Part shown: piece after piece, positions 1-6,802 of the stretch
Position numbering within the stretch: position 1 is the first letter of the stretch
How the letters are laid out: every line of letters starts with the position of its first letter
From: Fidelibacterota bacterium
Lineage (GTDB): Bacteria > Fidelibacterota > Marinisomatia > Marinisomatales > TCS55
DNA: 7,942 nucleotides
Assembly (NCBI GenBank): GCA_014239505.1
Contig: JAAZYT010000107.1
Location: forward strand, 1 to 7,942
Reading direction: 5' to 3'
Position numbers and translations under genes: made by a program
Notes under the pieces: generated by a model
What the model was told of the DNA's origin: nothing
The model's input: only the letters and a program-made list of their open reading frames with translations
Databases searched by the model: none

Positions 1-219
1 AACAAAAAAATATCTGATGAAATGACTATTCATGCAAATAAGCAATTTAGTAAGGGTTCTGATTATTTTATTTCAGGTCATTATCATCAAGCTATTGATC
101 TAAAACTTGAGAATGGAAAACTATTAATTCTTGGTGATTGGTTAAGTTTTTTTTCTTATGCAAAATTCGACGGAGAAGATCTTAAACTACACTTTTGGAA
201 AGATAATGAAAAAATATAG
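1..219 (+). CDS. lpxH: UDP-2,3-diacylglucosamine pyrophosphohydrolase, LpxH-like, C-terminal part (5' end outside window)
   Basis: This is the last 72 codons of a calcineurin-like metallophosphoesterase, open from base 1 in frame 1 with a TAG stop. A FISGHYHQ segment (about residues 38-45 of the visible part) matches the C-terminal GHxH metal-binding motif of the family. It is followed by a LLILGDWLSFFSYAKFDG stretch, which resembles the end of LpxH proteins from Bacteroidetes-type bacteria. LpxH removes UMP from UDP-2,3-diacylglucosamine to give lipid X, a peripheral-membrane step in lipid A synthesis. The N-terminal metal ligands are not visible, so a related phosphoesterase cannot be excluded. 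The stop codon overlaps the start of the next gene by 14 bases, suggesting translational coupling. A run of eight T lies at 147-154 inside the frame. Confidence 0.75.
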   Translation, partial: NKKISDEMTIHANKQFSKGSDYFISGHYHQAIDLKLENGKLLILGDWLSFFSYAKFDGEDLKLHFWKDNEKI

Positions 220-1342
220 GCTAATAATTTTTCTTTCTTTGTCATTGATATTCATTGATGGATGTTCAATGATTAAAAAATTTCTACCAAATAAAAGAAA
301 TGCTAATGAAGATATATCTTATGAACTAATTGAGAATTTAAGTGTTGCTTTCAATGAAGGTAAACTCCAAGCACTTGAAGAGATGATTGCAATATATAAT
401 GATACCAATCAACCTTTTGATGTAAGAATGGCAGCAGGAAAAGCACTTGCTAAAACCCAACACCCTACTGCTCTTAATGCACTTTCTGAAATTGTAGGTG
501 ATGCTTCTGCATTAGATATTTCATTTATGATTGCATCTATTGAGCTACTAGCTGAATTTAAAGATGACCCAAGAGCAGCTGATGCAATGGTTAATGCAAT
601 GAATAATGTGGAGGAGAAGACAAATTCGTTGCAAATGGCACTGGTTCAAAACCTTAATCGCGTCAGGACAAAAGATCAAGTCCTTGCATTATTAGATCTT
701 TATCAAGTAAGCAAAAATAACTTTAACCGAACAGAAAAACTTCTTACCGAAACATTAGGAGCTCTAGGAACTGATGAAGTTGTACCGATTCTAACTCAAA
801 TATCAAGAGATCCTAATGTCAATCTTGGTATTCGCAATCGTGCACTAGAAATTTTAGGTAAAAAAGATCCTACGCAAGTAGCTGATGCTTTTGCTGAATT
901 ACTGAATGATCCTGAAACAAATTTTGAAGTTAGAGAGTTTGCCTTAAACACGATGAAAGGCGTCAAGGAAGAAAATCTTATTCTGGCTTTATTAAATACA
1001 TATCGTTCTGGAAAAGATGAATACTATAACATGCTAAATACTTTACTTGAAGCTCTTGGAGAATTTGATGACCCAGCAATAAGGCGTGCAGTTAAAGAAG
1101 TTGCAATGAATAATGAATATCCACTTAAAATTCGAATAAAAGCAATTGAAAAATTAGCTGATGTAAGTGATCAATCAGTTATACCCTCAATTATGCCAAT
1201 TTTATCAGATTATAAACAGTATAAATTGCATCAAGCTGTAATAGCAACGATTAAAAAACTTGGCCAATATGATAATTATGAAGAAGAAATAAGACGTAGA
1301 ATTTTTGAAGCACATCAGGATGCATCTTCTCTTAATGAATAA
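206..1342 (+). CDS. HEAT-repeat lipoprotein, function unknown
   Basis: This is a 378-residue protein. The frame is open further upstream (ATG at 158), but I chose the ATG at 206 because it starts a clean lipoprotein signal: MKKYR, a hydrophobic run, then a lipobox ending IDGC with Cys20 as the lipidation site. Ser at +2 favours the outer membrane under the enterobacterial Lol rule, which may not apply here. A purine-rich GGAAAG lies just upstream (197-202). From about residue 50 to 370 the protein is a series of roughly eight or nine helical pairs of 28-45 residues with HEAT-like features: recurring A-L-E-x-L patterns, the Pro/Asp turns DDPRA, RDPNV, NDPET and DDPAI, and mid-repeat Arg in DVRMAA, GIRNRA, EVREFA and KIRIKA. 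HEAT solenoids bind other proteins, so a scaffold role at the envelope is the best guess. It overlaps lpxH by 14 bases and the next gene by 8. No enzymatic motif is seen. Confidence 0.85.
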   Translation: MKKYRLIIFLSLSLIFIDGCSMIKKFLPNKRNANEDISYELIENLSVAFNEGKLQALEEMIAIYNDTNQPFDVRMAAGKALAKTQHPTALNALSEIVGDASALDISFMIASIELLAEFKDDPRAADAMVNAMNNVEEKTNSLQMALVQNLNRVRTKDQVLALLDLYQVSKNNFNRTEKLLTETLGALGTDEVVPILTQISRDPNVNLGIRNRALEILGKKDPTQVADAFAELLNDPETNFEVREFALNTMKGVKEENLILALLNTYRSGKDEYYNMLNTLLEALGEFDDPAIRRAVKEVAMNNEYPLKIRIKAIEKLADVSDQSVIPSIMPILSDYKQYKLHQAVIATIKKLGQYDNYEEEIRRRIFEAHQDASSLNE

Positions 1343-2147
1343 ATATTACTTAATTTTAGCCCTGACATGTCAAATCATGTCCCAAGAAAAGGATTCTCTA
1401 TTTGCTGATCCACCTTTAAATGTGCAAAATAATGAAGTTCAATCATTAGCAGACTCTTTAAAAGGGAAAGAACCTTTGCCTGATATAAGAAATATAAATA
1501 AAAAAGCTGAAAAGCTAGAGCTTGGAAATCCATTTTTTGAATTAAAATCAAGCATCAATACTTTAACAAAACAAATGGACTCTTTGAAAAAAGTCATATC
1601 AATTTATGAAAAAGGTAAAGGTTCTATGCCAACTATCGATGAAGATTTGTTAAACTTAATTAAGATTCCTCAGTTGCGGCATAGGATTGAATTACAAAAT
1701 GGAACCATTGTAAATGGTGAGATAATTAATGAAAATGAACTAGGTATTATCGTACAAACATCAATTGGTCAATTATCAATTGAGCGTGATAGAATTATAG
1801 AAATCACAGAAGATATTTCTCCATCAGCTAAAGTTGAATTGGTAAAAGATCCTTTTGTTAATGCCTATCCTGATAAAGAAGAAATTACAGGATTAATCAA
1901 AAATATTGGCTCTAAAAGAGCAGATTTTGTTAGAGTTATTGTGAACCTATGGTCGCCAACTACTGAACTTATCCATCAAGATTCAGTATTCATTTCAGGA
2001 GCAAATCAAAAATATTTTTCAGGTATTCAATCTGATACCGCATTAGAACCGGGCTCAACAAGTAAATTTCGACTCGTCATTCCTTTATCTGAAGGAGATG
2101 AAATTTCATATCGCACCTACCAAATTCGATGGGAAGCATATAAATAG
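1335..2147 (+). CDS. Exported protein with SH3-like segment and FxLYD-like C-terminal domain, function unknown
   Basis: This is a 270-residue protein from the ATG at 1335, which overlaps the preceding stop by 8 bases (ATGAATAA). The frame stays open upstream to a TTG at 1305 and an ATG at 1320. I prefer 1335 because it opens a short signal peptide (MNKYYLILALTCQIMS, possible cleavage before Gln17). Cys12 is a poor lipobox candidate because Thr precedes it. Residues about 71-93 look like a short amphipathic helix or coiled coil. Residues 117-159 (RIELQNGTIVNGEI through IERDRIIEI) form a five-strand SH3/Sm-like pattern. Residues about 183-265 resemble the FxLYD family: GLIKNIG, alternating strands, then LEPGSTSKFRLVIP. 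FxLYD-type domains are small extracytoplasmic beta-sandwiches with no known catalysis. It probably works in the periplasm with the HEAT lipoprotein, but that is inferred only from gene coupling. Domain names are from pattern recognition, not a search. Confidence 0.75.
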   Translation: MNKYYLILALTCQIMSQEKDSLFADPPLNVQNNEVQSLADSLKGKEPLPDIRNINKKAEKLELGNPFFELKSSINTLTKQMDSLKKVISIYEKGKGSMPTIDEDLLNLIKIPQLRHRIELQNGTIVNGEIINENELGIIVQTSIGQLSIERDRIIEITEDISPSAKVELVKDPFVNAYPDKEEITGLIKNIGSKRADFVRVIVNLWSPTTELIHQDSVFISGANQKYFSGIQSDTALEPGSTSKFRLVIPLSEGDEISYRTYQIRWEAYK

Positions 2148-2148
2148 T

Positions 2149-3129
2149 TTATAATAGATTGGCTTGATATATATCGTGAAGCCTGAGAAGACCAGCGCAG
2201 GTTTTTCCATCATCATTAACAACTGGTAATACAGAAATTTGAGATTTTCGATCTTCCATTAATATCATAGCATCTTTCAAAGGTGATTTAATATTAATTG
2301 CAATTGGATTTGATGTAATCAAATCAACTACAGTTATTTTATCAATATCTTTTCCTTCTGCTAAACTGCGACGCAAATCACCTTCAGTAATTATTCCTAA
2401 TAATTGATGTTGTTTATCTACAACTAACGCGGCTCCTTGAGGTTTTTCAGTCATTTCTATCACAATCTTTCTCAAGCTATCATTTTCTTCAACAACAGCA
2501 ACTTCATTGATTGGCTGCATTATATTTTCAACCATCAATCTTAATCTTCTGCCTAAATCTCCTGCAGGATGCAATCTAGCAAAATCATCATGATTAAATT
2601 CACGTTGTCTCATTAATACACCCGTTATTGCATCTCCAATTGCTAGTGTTAATGTCGTACTAGATGTTGGAACAATACCCAAAGGATCTGCTTCTTTGGT
2701 AACTGAAGCATCTAAAACAATATCTACTTTTCTAACTAAGGGAGAATTCATATTCCCTAAAATTCCTATTAGAGGTGAATTGAATTCCCTAAGAATAGGA
2801 ATTAGGCGAAGCATTTCTTCAGTAGCACCACTTTTCGAAATTAATATTGTAGGATCACCAGGAGCATATACACCTAAATCACCATGAGCAGCCTCAGCTG
2901 CATGCAAAAAAACTGCCTTGTTCCCAATACTACATAATGTAGCTGCAATCTTTTGGGCAATAAGACCTGACTTCCCCATACCACACAAGACTACTTTACC
3001 CGAATGATTATTTATTATTTTAGATGCCTCAACAATAGATTCAGAGATACGCTCAGCTGCAGCAAGTAATTCTTTCCCCTCAAGTTTAAGAACCTGTGCT
3101 GCTACAGATATTAATTTTGCGTCAGTCAT
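2149..3129 (-). CDS. kdsD: D-arabinose-5-phosphate isomerase, SIS plus tandem CBS domains
   Basis: This cytoplasmic enzyme, 326 residues, converts D-ribulose 5-phosphate to D-arabinose 5-phosphate, the first committed step to Kdo for the LPS inner core. The SIS domain (about 1-195) carries GMGKSG at 50-55 with the active-site Lys53, HAAEAAHGDLG at 76-86, SKSGATEE at 98-105, PTSSTTLTLAIGDA at 154-167 and LHPAGDLGRRL at 186-196 with His187. Two CBS repeats follow (about 203-260 and 268-324), each ending in the usual EGDLRR- and LHDI-type segment. Length and order match E. coli KdsD (about 328 residues). The HAAEA segment has Ala where E. coli has Pro (HPGEA). The related GutQ isomerase has the same architecture and is not strictly excluded. 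It is the last gene of the minus-strand run, 14 bases after argF, with no Shine-Dalgarno sequence before its ATG. Confidence 0.93.
   Translation of the reverse strand: MTDAKLISVAAQVLKLEGKELLAAAERISESIVEASKIINNHSGKVVLCGMGKSGLIAQKIAATLCSIGNKAVFLHAAEAAHGDLGVYAPGDPTILISKSGATEEMLRLIPILREFNSPLIGILGNMNSPLVRKVDIVLDASVTKEADPLGIVPTSSTTLTLAIGDAITGVLMRQREFNHDDFARLHPAGDLGRRLRLMVENIMQPINEVAVVEENDSLRKIVIEMTEKPQGAALVVDKQHQLLGIITEGDLRRSLAEGKDIDKITVVDLITSNPIAINIKSPLKDAMILMEDRKSQISVLPVVNDDGKTCAGLLRLHDIYQANLL
2761..2803. repeat. Perfect 10-bp inverted repeat inside kdsD, with an overlapping direct repeat
   Basis: AATTCCTATT (2761-2770) and AATAGGAATT (2794-2803) are perfect inverted copies with a 23-base spacer. 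ATTCCCTAA also occurs twice as a direct repeat (2752-2760 and 2784-2792). The DNA encodes two similar peptide stretches of the KdsD SIS domain (REFNSPLIGI and GNMNSPLVRK), so the repeats may be a by-product of that local protein repetition in AT-rich codons. No regulatory role is shown. Confidence 0.5.
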
Positions 3130-3143
3130 AATAATAGAAAAAT

Positions 3144-4061
3144 TTACAAACCTTGTGAAATTTTTACCATAATAGCATTCTGAGCGTGCATTCTATTTTC
3201 TGCCTGATCAAAAACAATAGAATTTGAAGATTCTATTACTTTATCAGTTACTTCACGGCCTCTTTCAGCTGGAAGGCAGTGCATAAATAAAGTCTCTTTT
3301 CCTGTAGAGTTAATCATATTCGCATTTACTTGAAAATTTTTAAATATTTCTTCTCTTTCTTTCGCTTCTTCCTTCTGTCCCATTGAAGCCCAAACATCAG
3401 TATAAATTACATCTGCTTCAAGAACACCTTTTATTGGATCGTGTGAAATTTCTGCAGTTGAAATTTTACTATTATTTACTAAATTTAGTAGGTCTTCATC
3501 TGGCTCATATCCTTCAGGGCAAATACAAGTAAAATGAAATGATAATCGTGTAGCTAAATTTAACCAAGAATGAACGATATTATTTCCATCACCTACATAA
3601 GCAATTTTTAAATTATCTAGATTTCCTCTTTTTTCATAAATAGTTAAGATATCAGCCATAATTTGGCATGGATGATTAAAGTCAGTGAGACCATTAATTA
3701 CTGGAACTGAAGAGTATTTTGCAAGTTCAAGCATATGTTTGTGCTCAAATAAACGAGCCATAATCATATCATTATAACCACTCAATACTCGACCAATATC
3801 TTTAACAGCTTCTCTCTTTCCAATACCAATATCATTAGGTCCTAAATATAAAGCATGGCCACCTAATCGAAAAAAACCAGTTTCAAACGATACTCTGGTT
3901 CGAGCAGAAGGTTTTGCAAAAACCATTGCCAATGAATGATTTTGAAAAGGTTTATAATTTTCTTTATTTTTTAACTTAGTTTTGATTTCAATGGCTAAAT
4001 CTAAAATTTCATTTATTTCATTAGTCTCAAAATCTGTTATATGTAAGAAATCTCGTTTCAT
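3144..4061 (-). CDS. argF: Ornithine carbamoyltransferase
   Basis: This cytoplasmic enzyme, 305 residues, transfers the carbamoyl group from carbamoyl phosphate to ornithine, making citrulline in arginine biosynthesis. The carbamoyl-phosphate loop is SARTR at 52-56, a variant of the common STRTR. HPCQ is at 130-133, GDGNN at 157-161, the ornithine-side loop DVWASMGQ at 222-229, HCLPAERG at 261-268 and ENRMH at 288-292. The SMG loop and HCLPA argue for true ornithine specificity rather than acetyl- or succinylornithine or aspartate transcarbamylase. Length is normal for the family. It starts 10 bases after the hslU stop and shows no Shine-Dalgarno sequence, so it may depend on translation of hslU. 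No other arginine gene lies nearby. The catabolic version (arcB) is unlikely without arcA or arcC beside it. Confidence 0.93.
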   Translation of the reverse strand: MKRDFLHITDFETNEINEILDLAIEIKTKLKNKENYKPFQNHSLAMVFAKPSARTRVSFETGFFRLGGHALYLGPNDIGIGKREAVKDIGRVLSGYNDMIMARLFEHKHMLELAKYSSVPVINGLTDFNHPCQIMADILTIYEKRGNLDNLKIAYVGDGNNIVHSWLNLATRLSFHFTCICPEGYEPDEDLLNLVNNSKISTAEISHDPIKGVLEADVIYTDVWASMGQKEEAKEREEIFKNFQVNANMINSTGKETLFMHCLPAERGREVTDKVIESSNSIVFDQAENRMHAQNAIMVKISQGL

Positions 4062-4071
4062 AATATTTCAT

Positions 4072-5409
4072 TCATAAAATATACTTACTTAGATCCTGAT
4101 CAGAAACAATGTTATTAAGTTTGTTCTCAACAAGTTTTTTAGTTATAGTTATCATTTTTTTTCTCCCACTTGACTCTTCAAACATATAATCATCTAATAA
4201 AGTTGTCATAACAGTGTGTAATCTACGGGCTCCAATATTTTCCATTTTTGTATTTACTTCTGCTGCAATCTTGGCAATACTTCGAATTGCATTCGCATCA
4301 AATTTTAACTTAACATTTTCTGCGCCAAGCAACGCCTTATATTGTTTTATCAATGATGATTCAGGATGTTTTAATATTTTTATAAAGTCATTAACATTCA
4401 GTTTGTCCATTTCAACACGAATAGGAAATCTACCTTGTAATTCAGGAATCATATCTGAAGGTGAAGAGACATGGAATGCACCAGCTGAAATAAAAAGAAT
4501 ATGATCAGTTTTAATAGTGCCATATTTAGTAGCGATGCGACTACCTTCAACAATTGGTAATAAATCTCGTTGAACACCTTCTCGACTTACGTCGGGACCA
4601 GAACCAGCATTGCCTTGGTCAACAATTTTATCAATCTCATCCAAGAATACAATCCCATTATTTTCAACTCTATACTTTGCTATTCGAATTAATTCATCTT
4701 GATCCATTAAATTTTCTGCTTCAATGTCAATAAGTATTCCTCGAGCTTCTGAGATAGACAATTTTCGACGTTTTTTCTGACTTGGCATCACATTTGAAAT
4801 CATTTCTTTGATATTCATACTAATATCATCAGCTCCAAAAGGGCCAACTACTTGCATCATAGAGTTAGAATCTTCTATTACATCTATTTCAATTTCTCTA
4901 TCTTCAAAATCTCCATTTTGCAATTTTTTCCTTAAACGTTCTCTCGTCTTTTTATGACGTAATTCTTCAGCTTCAGATAATTTATGGTTGCTGTTATTGG
5001 GAAATAACGAATCAAGAATTTTTTCTTCAGAGAGTGACTCTGCAAGTTCTTTTACTTCTAATTGTTTTTCTTTTTTAACTATGGACATGGAAATATCAGT
5101 TAAATCTCTAATGATTGACTCTACGTCTCTACCAACATATCCTACTTCTGTAAACTTACTTGCTTCTACTTTTACAAATGGTGCCTTTGCTAATTTAGCT
5201 AGCCTTCTTGAAATTTCTGTTTTACCTACTCCTGTAGGTCCAATTAAGATAATATTATTCGGAACAATTTCATTTTTCATTTCACCTTGAACTTTTTGGC
5301 GACGCCAACGATTTCGTAAAGCTATAGCAACTGCTCTTTTTGCAGAATCTTGAGCAACAATATAACGATCTAATTCAGAAACAATTTCTTTAGGAGTTAA
5401 ATCGCTCAT
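4072..5409 (-). CDS. hslU: HslU, ATPase and unfoldase of the HslVU protease
   Basis: This 445-residue AAA+ ATPase forms a hexameric ring that unfolds substrates and feeds them to HslV in the cytoplasm. The N-terminal segment LTPKEIVSELDRYIVAQ is typical. Walker A is GPTGVGKT at 57-64, the pore loop GYVG at 90-93, and Walker B IVFLDEID at 253-260. GVQRDLLPIVEG at 278-289, the LQGRFPIR arginine-finger region at 324-331 and the sensor II motif GARRLH at 393-398 follow. The intermediate (I) domain lies between about 105 and 235 and is charged and variable, as usual. The C-terminus DLSKYIL closely matches the tail that docks into HslV and activates it. Its ATG overlaps the hslV stop in an ATGA arrangement (4 bases), with a weak GGA six bases upstream, so the two are probably translationally coupled. 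Confidence 0.97.
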   Translation of the reverse strand: MSDLTPKEIVSELDRYIVAQDSAKRAVAIALRNRWRRQKVQGEMKNEIVPNNIILIGPTGVGKTEISRRLAKLAKAPFVKVEASKFTEVGYVGRDVESIIRDLTDISMSIVKKEKQLEVKELAESLSEEKILDSLFPNNSNHKLSEAEELRHKKTRERLRKKLQNGDFEDREIEIDVIEDSNSMMQVVGPFGADDISMNIKEMISNVMPSQKKRRKLSISEARGILIDIEAENLMDQDELIRIAKYRVENNGIVFLDEIDKIVDQGNAGSGPDVSREGVQRDLLPIVEGSRIATKYGTIKTDHILFISAGAFHVSSPSDMIPELQGRFPIRVEMDKLNVNDFIKILKHPESSLIKQYKALLGAENVKLKFDANAIRSIAKIAAEVNTKMENIGARRLHTVMTTLLDDYMFEESSGRKKMITITKKLVENKLNNIVSDQDLSKYIL

Positions 5410-5951
5410 TTACATTCCAAAACTGTAATTGAATCATTTGTATAAATGCAAAGATCTGCTGCAATTTGAAGCGATTTTTCCACTACTTTCTTAGCAGAGT
5501 AGGTTGAACTTTTTAAATATGCAGTTGCCGCAGCTTGAGCAAATCCTCCACCAGAGCCTATAGATATAATAGGACCATCAGGTTGAATTACATTTCCATC
5601 ACCAGATACAATAAAAGCATTTTTTTTATCCATTAATGCAAGAAGTGCTTCTAAGTTTCGAAGGTATTTATCTATCCTCCATTCTTTAGCAAGTTCTACA
5701 ACAGCTCGAGTAAGATCTCCTTCAAATTCTTCGAGTTTTGATTCAAATCTTTCAAATAATGTTAGAGCATCCGCAGCAGCTCCAGCAAACCCTCCAAGAA
5801 TAATACCTTTTTCAGTTTCAAACTTTCGTACCTTTACTGCTTTCTGTTTAAAAGCCATATCTCCAAAAGTCACTTGACCATCTCCGCCTAAAGCAATTTG
5901 ATTTTTTCTTCTAACACCTAAAATGGTTGTCGACTTAATTTTGTAATCCAT
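5406..5951 (-). CDS. hslV: HslV, peptidase subunit of the HslVU protease
   Basis: This 181-residue proteasome beta-type threonine peptidase forms a double hexameric ring capped by HslU. Alignment by eye to E. coli HslV (MTTIVSVRR) places STTILGVRR at 7-15, so the nucleophile is Thr8 and residues 1-7 (MDYKIKS) would be a short propeptide. GGDGQVTFGD at 22-31 contains the conserved Asp24. GGFAGAAADALTLFERFE at 53-70, ELAKEWRIDKYLRNLEALL at 86-104, SIGSGG at 130-135 and DLCIYTND at 166-173 are all family hallmarks. Its ATG directly follows the hflC TAA with no gap, and TGGAAAAA inside the end of hflC, with the GGA seven bases away, can serve as ribosome binding site. It overlaps hslU by 4 bases. 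Confidence 0.97.
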   Translation of the reverse strand: MDYKIKSTTILGVRRKNQIALGGDGQVTFGDMAFKQKAVKVRKFETEKGIILGGFAGAAADALTLFERFESKLEEFEGDLTRAVVELAKEWRIDKYLRNLEALLALMDKKNAFIVSGDGNVIQPDGPIISIGSGGGFAQAAATAYLKSSTYSAKKVVEKSLQIAADLCIYTNDSITVLECK

Positions 5952-6800
5952 TTATTTTTCCAATAATAATTTAAAAAGACGTGAATCTGATGGTAAAACT
6001 AATGTGGTATTATCATCAACTATCTTTTTATAAGTATCAAGTGTACGTACAAATTCATAGAATTTTGGATCAGCAGAGTATGATTTCGCATATACATCTA
6101 CAGCTTTAGCATCGCCTTCGCCTCGAATACGTTCAGATTCTTTATATGCATCTGCTAAGATAATAGTTTTATCTTTTTCGGTCGAAGCTCTAATCTTTTG
6201 AGCTTCTTCTTCTCCCTCAGATCTAAACTTATTTGCTTGTCGTTTTCTCTCAGCATCCATACGAGCATAAATTGACTCTTCATTCTCATTAGGAAGGTCA
6301 ACACGACGTATTCTGACATCAAGTACTTCAATACCATAGTCTTTTGTTGCCATATTACTTGCTAGTGTAATGACCTCCATAATTTTTTCTCTATTATCTG
6401 TAATAATTTCAACCATATCATGAGTTCCTAGCTCTCGTCTAAGCTCAGAATAAACAATATCATCCATACGACTAAGTGCGGTTGGTATAGCTTGTACTGT
6501 TTTCAAAAATTGAAGGGGATCAATAATTCTCCATCTAACATAATTATCTACAATAAGTGTTTTTTTATCTTGACTTAGAACTTCTGCAGGAGGTGAATCA
6601 TATTCCAATAATCGATTATCGAAAATAATTTTCTCCTGAAAAGGAAAAGGTGCCTTTATATTTAAACCTGGTATAGTAATATTTCTAACTGGCTTACCAA
6701 GTTGAAGAATAACTACTTGCTCTGTTTCATCGACAATAAATACTGAAGTAAACCCAAGTAGAATTGAAATTCCTAATAATATAGATATAATTTTTTTCAT
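5952..6800 (-). CDS. hflC: HflC, SPFH-family modulator of FtsH
   Basis: This is a 282-residue membrane protein of the SPFH (stomatin/prohibitin/flotillin/HflKC) family. Residues 4-22 form one N-terminal membrane segment (MKKIISILLGISILLGFTS). SPFH strands follow (TEQVVILQLGKPV, IPGLNIKAPFPFQEKI), with HflC-like RRVDLPNE near 165-172 and a charged helical, probably coiled-coil region at about 175-240 (YARMDAERKRQANKFRSEG and onward). The C-terminal SRLFKLLLEK corresponds to the usual short hydrophobic end. In E. coli, HflC with HflK builds a large periplasmic cage around FtsH and restrains its proteolysis of membrane proteins. No protease active site is present. It starts 2 bases after hflK with a strong AGGGAG site and ends flush with hslV. 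It is somewhat shorter than E. coli HflC (about 334). Confidence 0.93.
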   Translation of the reverse strand: MKKIISILLGISILLGFTSVFIVDETEQVVILQLGKPVRNITIPGLNIKAPFPFQEKIIFDNRLLEYDSPPAEVLSQDKKTLIVDNYVRWRIIDPLQFLKTVQAIPTALSRMDDIVYSELRRELGTHDMVEIITDNREKIMEVITLASNMATKDYGIEVLDVRIRRVDLPNENEESIYARMDAERKRQANKFRSEGEEEAQKIRASTEKDKTIILADAYKESERIRGEGDAKAVDVYAKSYSADPKFYEFVRTLDTYKKIVDDNTTLVLPSDSRLFKLLLEK

Positions 6801-6802
6801 GA

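Noticed and set aside
158..205. An upstream in-frame ATG giving the HEAT lipoprotein a 16-residue longer N-terminus
   Set aside because: It would put polar residues before the signal peptide and increase the overlap with lpxH to 62 bases. The ATG at 206 gives a standard lipoprotein signal.
1305..1334. Upstream starts (TTG at 1305, ATG at 1320) for the FxLYD-like protein
   Set aside because: They give an odd N-terminus before the signal sequence. The ATG at 1335, overlapping the previous stop, begins a normal positively charged signal peptide, though the case is not closed because no good ribosome site is visible.
1761..1783. Three copies of TCAATT within 22 bases
   Set aside because: The stretch encodes SIGQLSIE in the SH3-like region, and the spacing (8 then 7 bases) is not regular, so it looks like AT-rich codon coincidence.
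2161..2183. A possible intrinsic terminator (GGCTT/AAGCC stem) after the plus-strand genes
   Set aside because: The stem is only five pairs with a long loop, lies inside the kdsD coding end, and is not followed by a U-tract on either strand.
4988..5290. A plus-strand 100-codon open frame opposite hslU, and similar plus-strand frames opposite hslU (4214-4504), hflK (7013-7204, 7301-7546, 7695-7883) and kdsD (2696-2887)
   Set aside because: They lie entirely or mostly opposite well-recognised conserved genes and show no family resemblance or credible ribosome sites.
5620..5627. Runs of eight T (5620-5627 in hslV, 147-154 in lpxH) as possible programmed frameshift sites
   Set aside because: Both lie in frames that stay intact and match their families on either side. 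No alternative frame product is credible.
6155..6337. A minus-strand 60-codon frame within hflC
   Set aside because: It is an out-of-frame shadow of the conserved HflC sequence.
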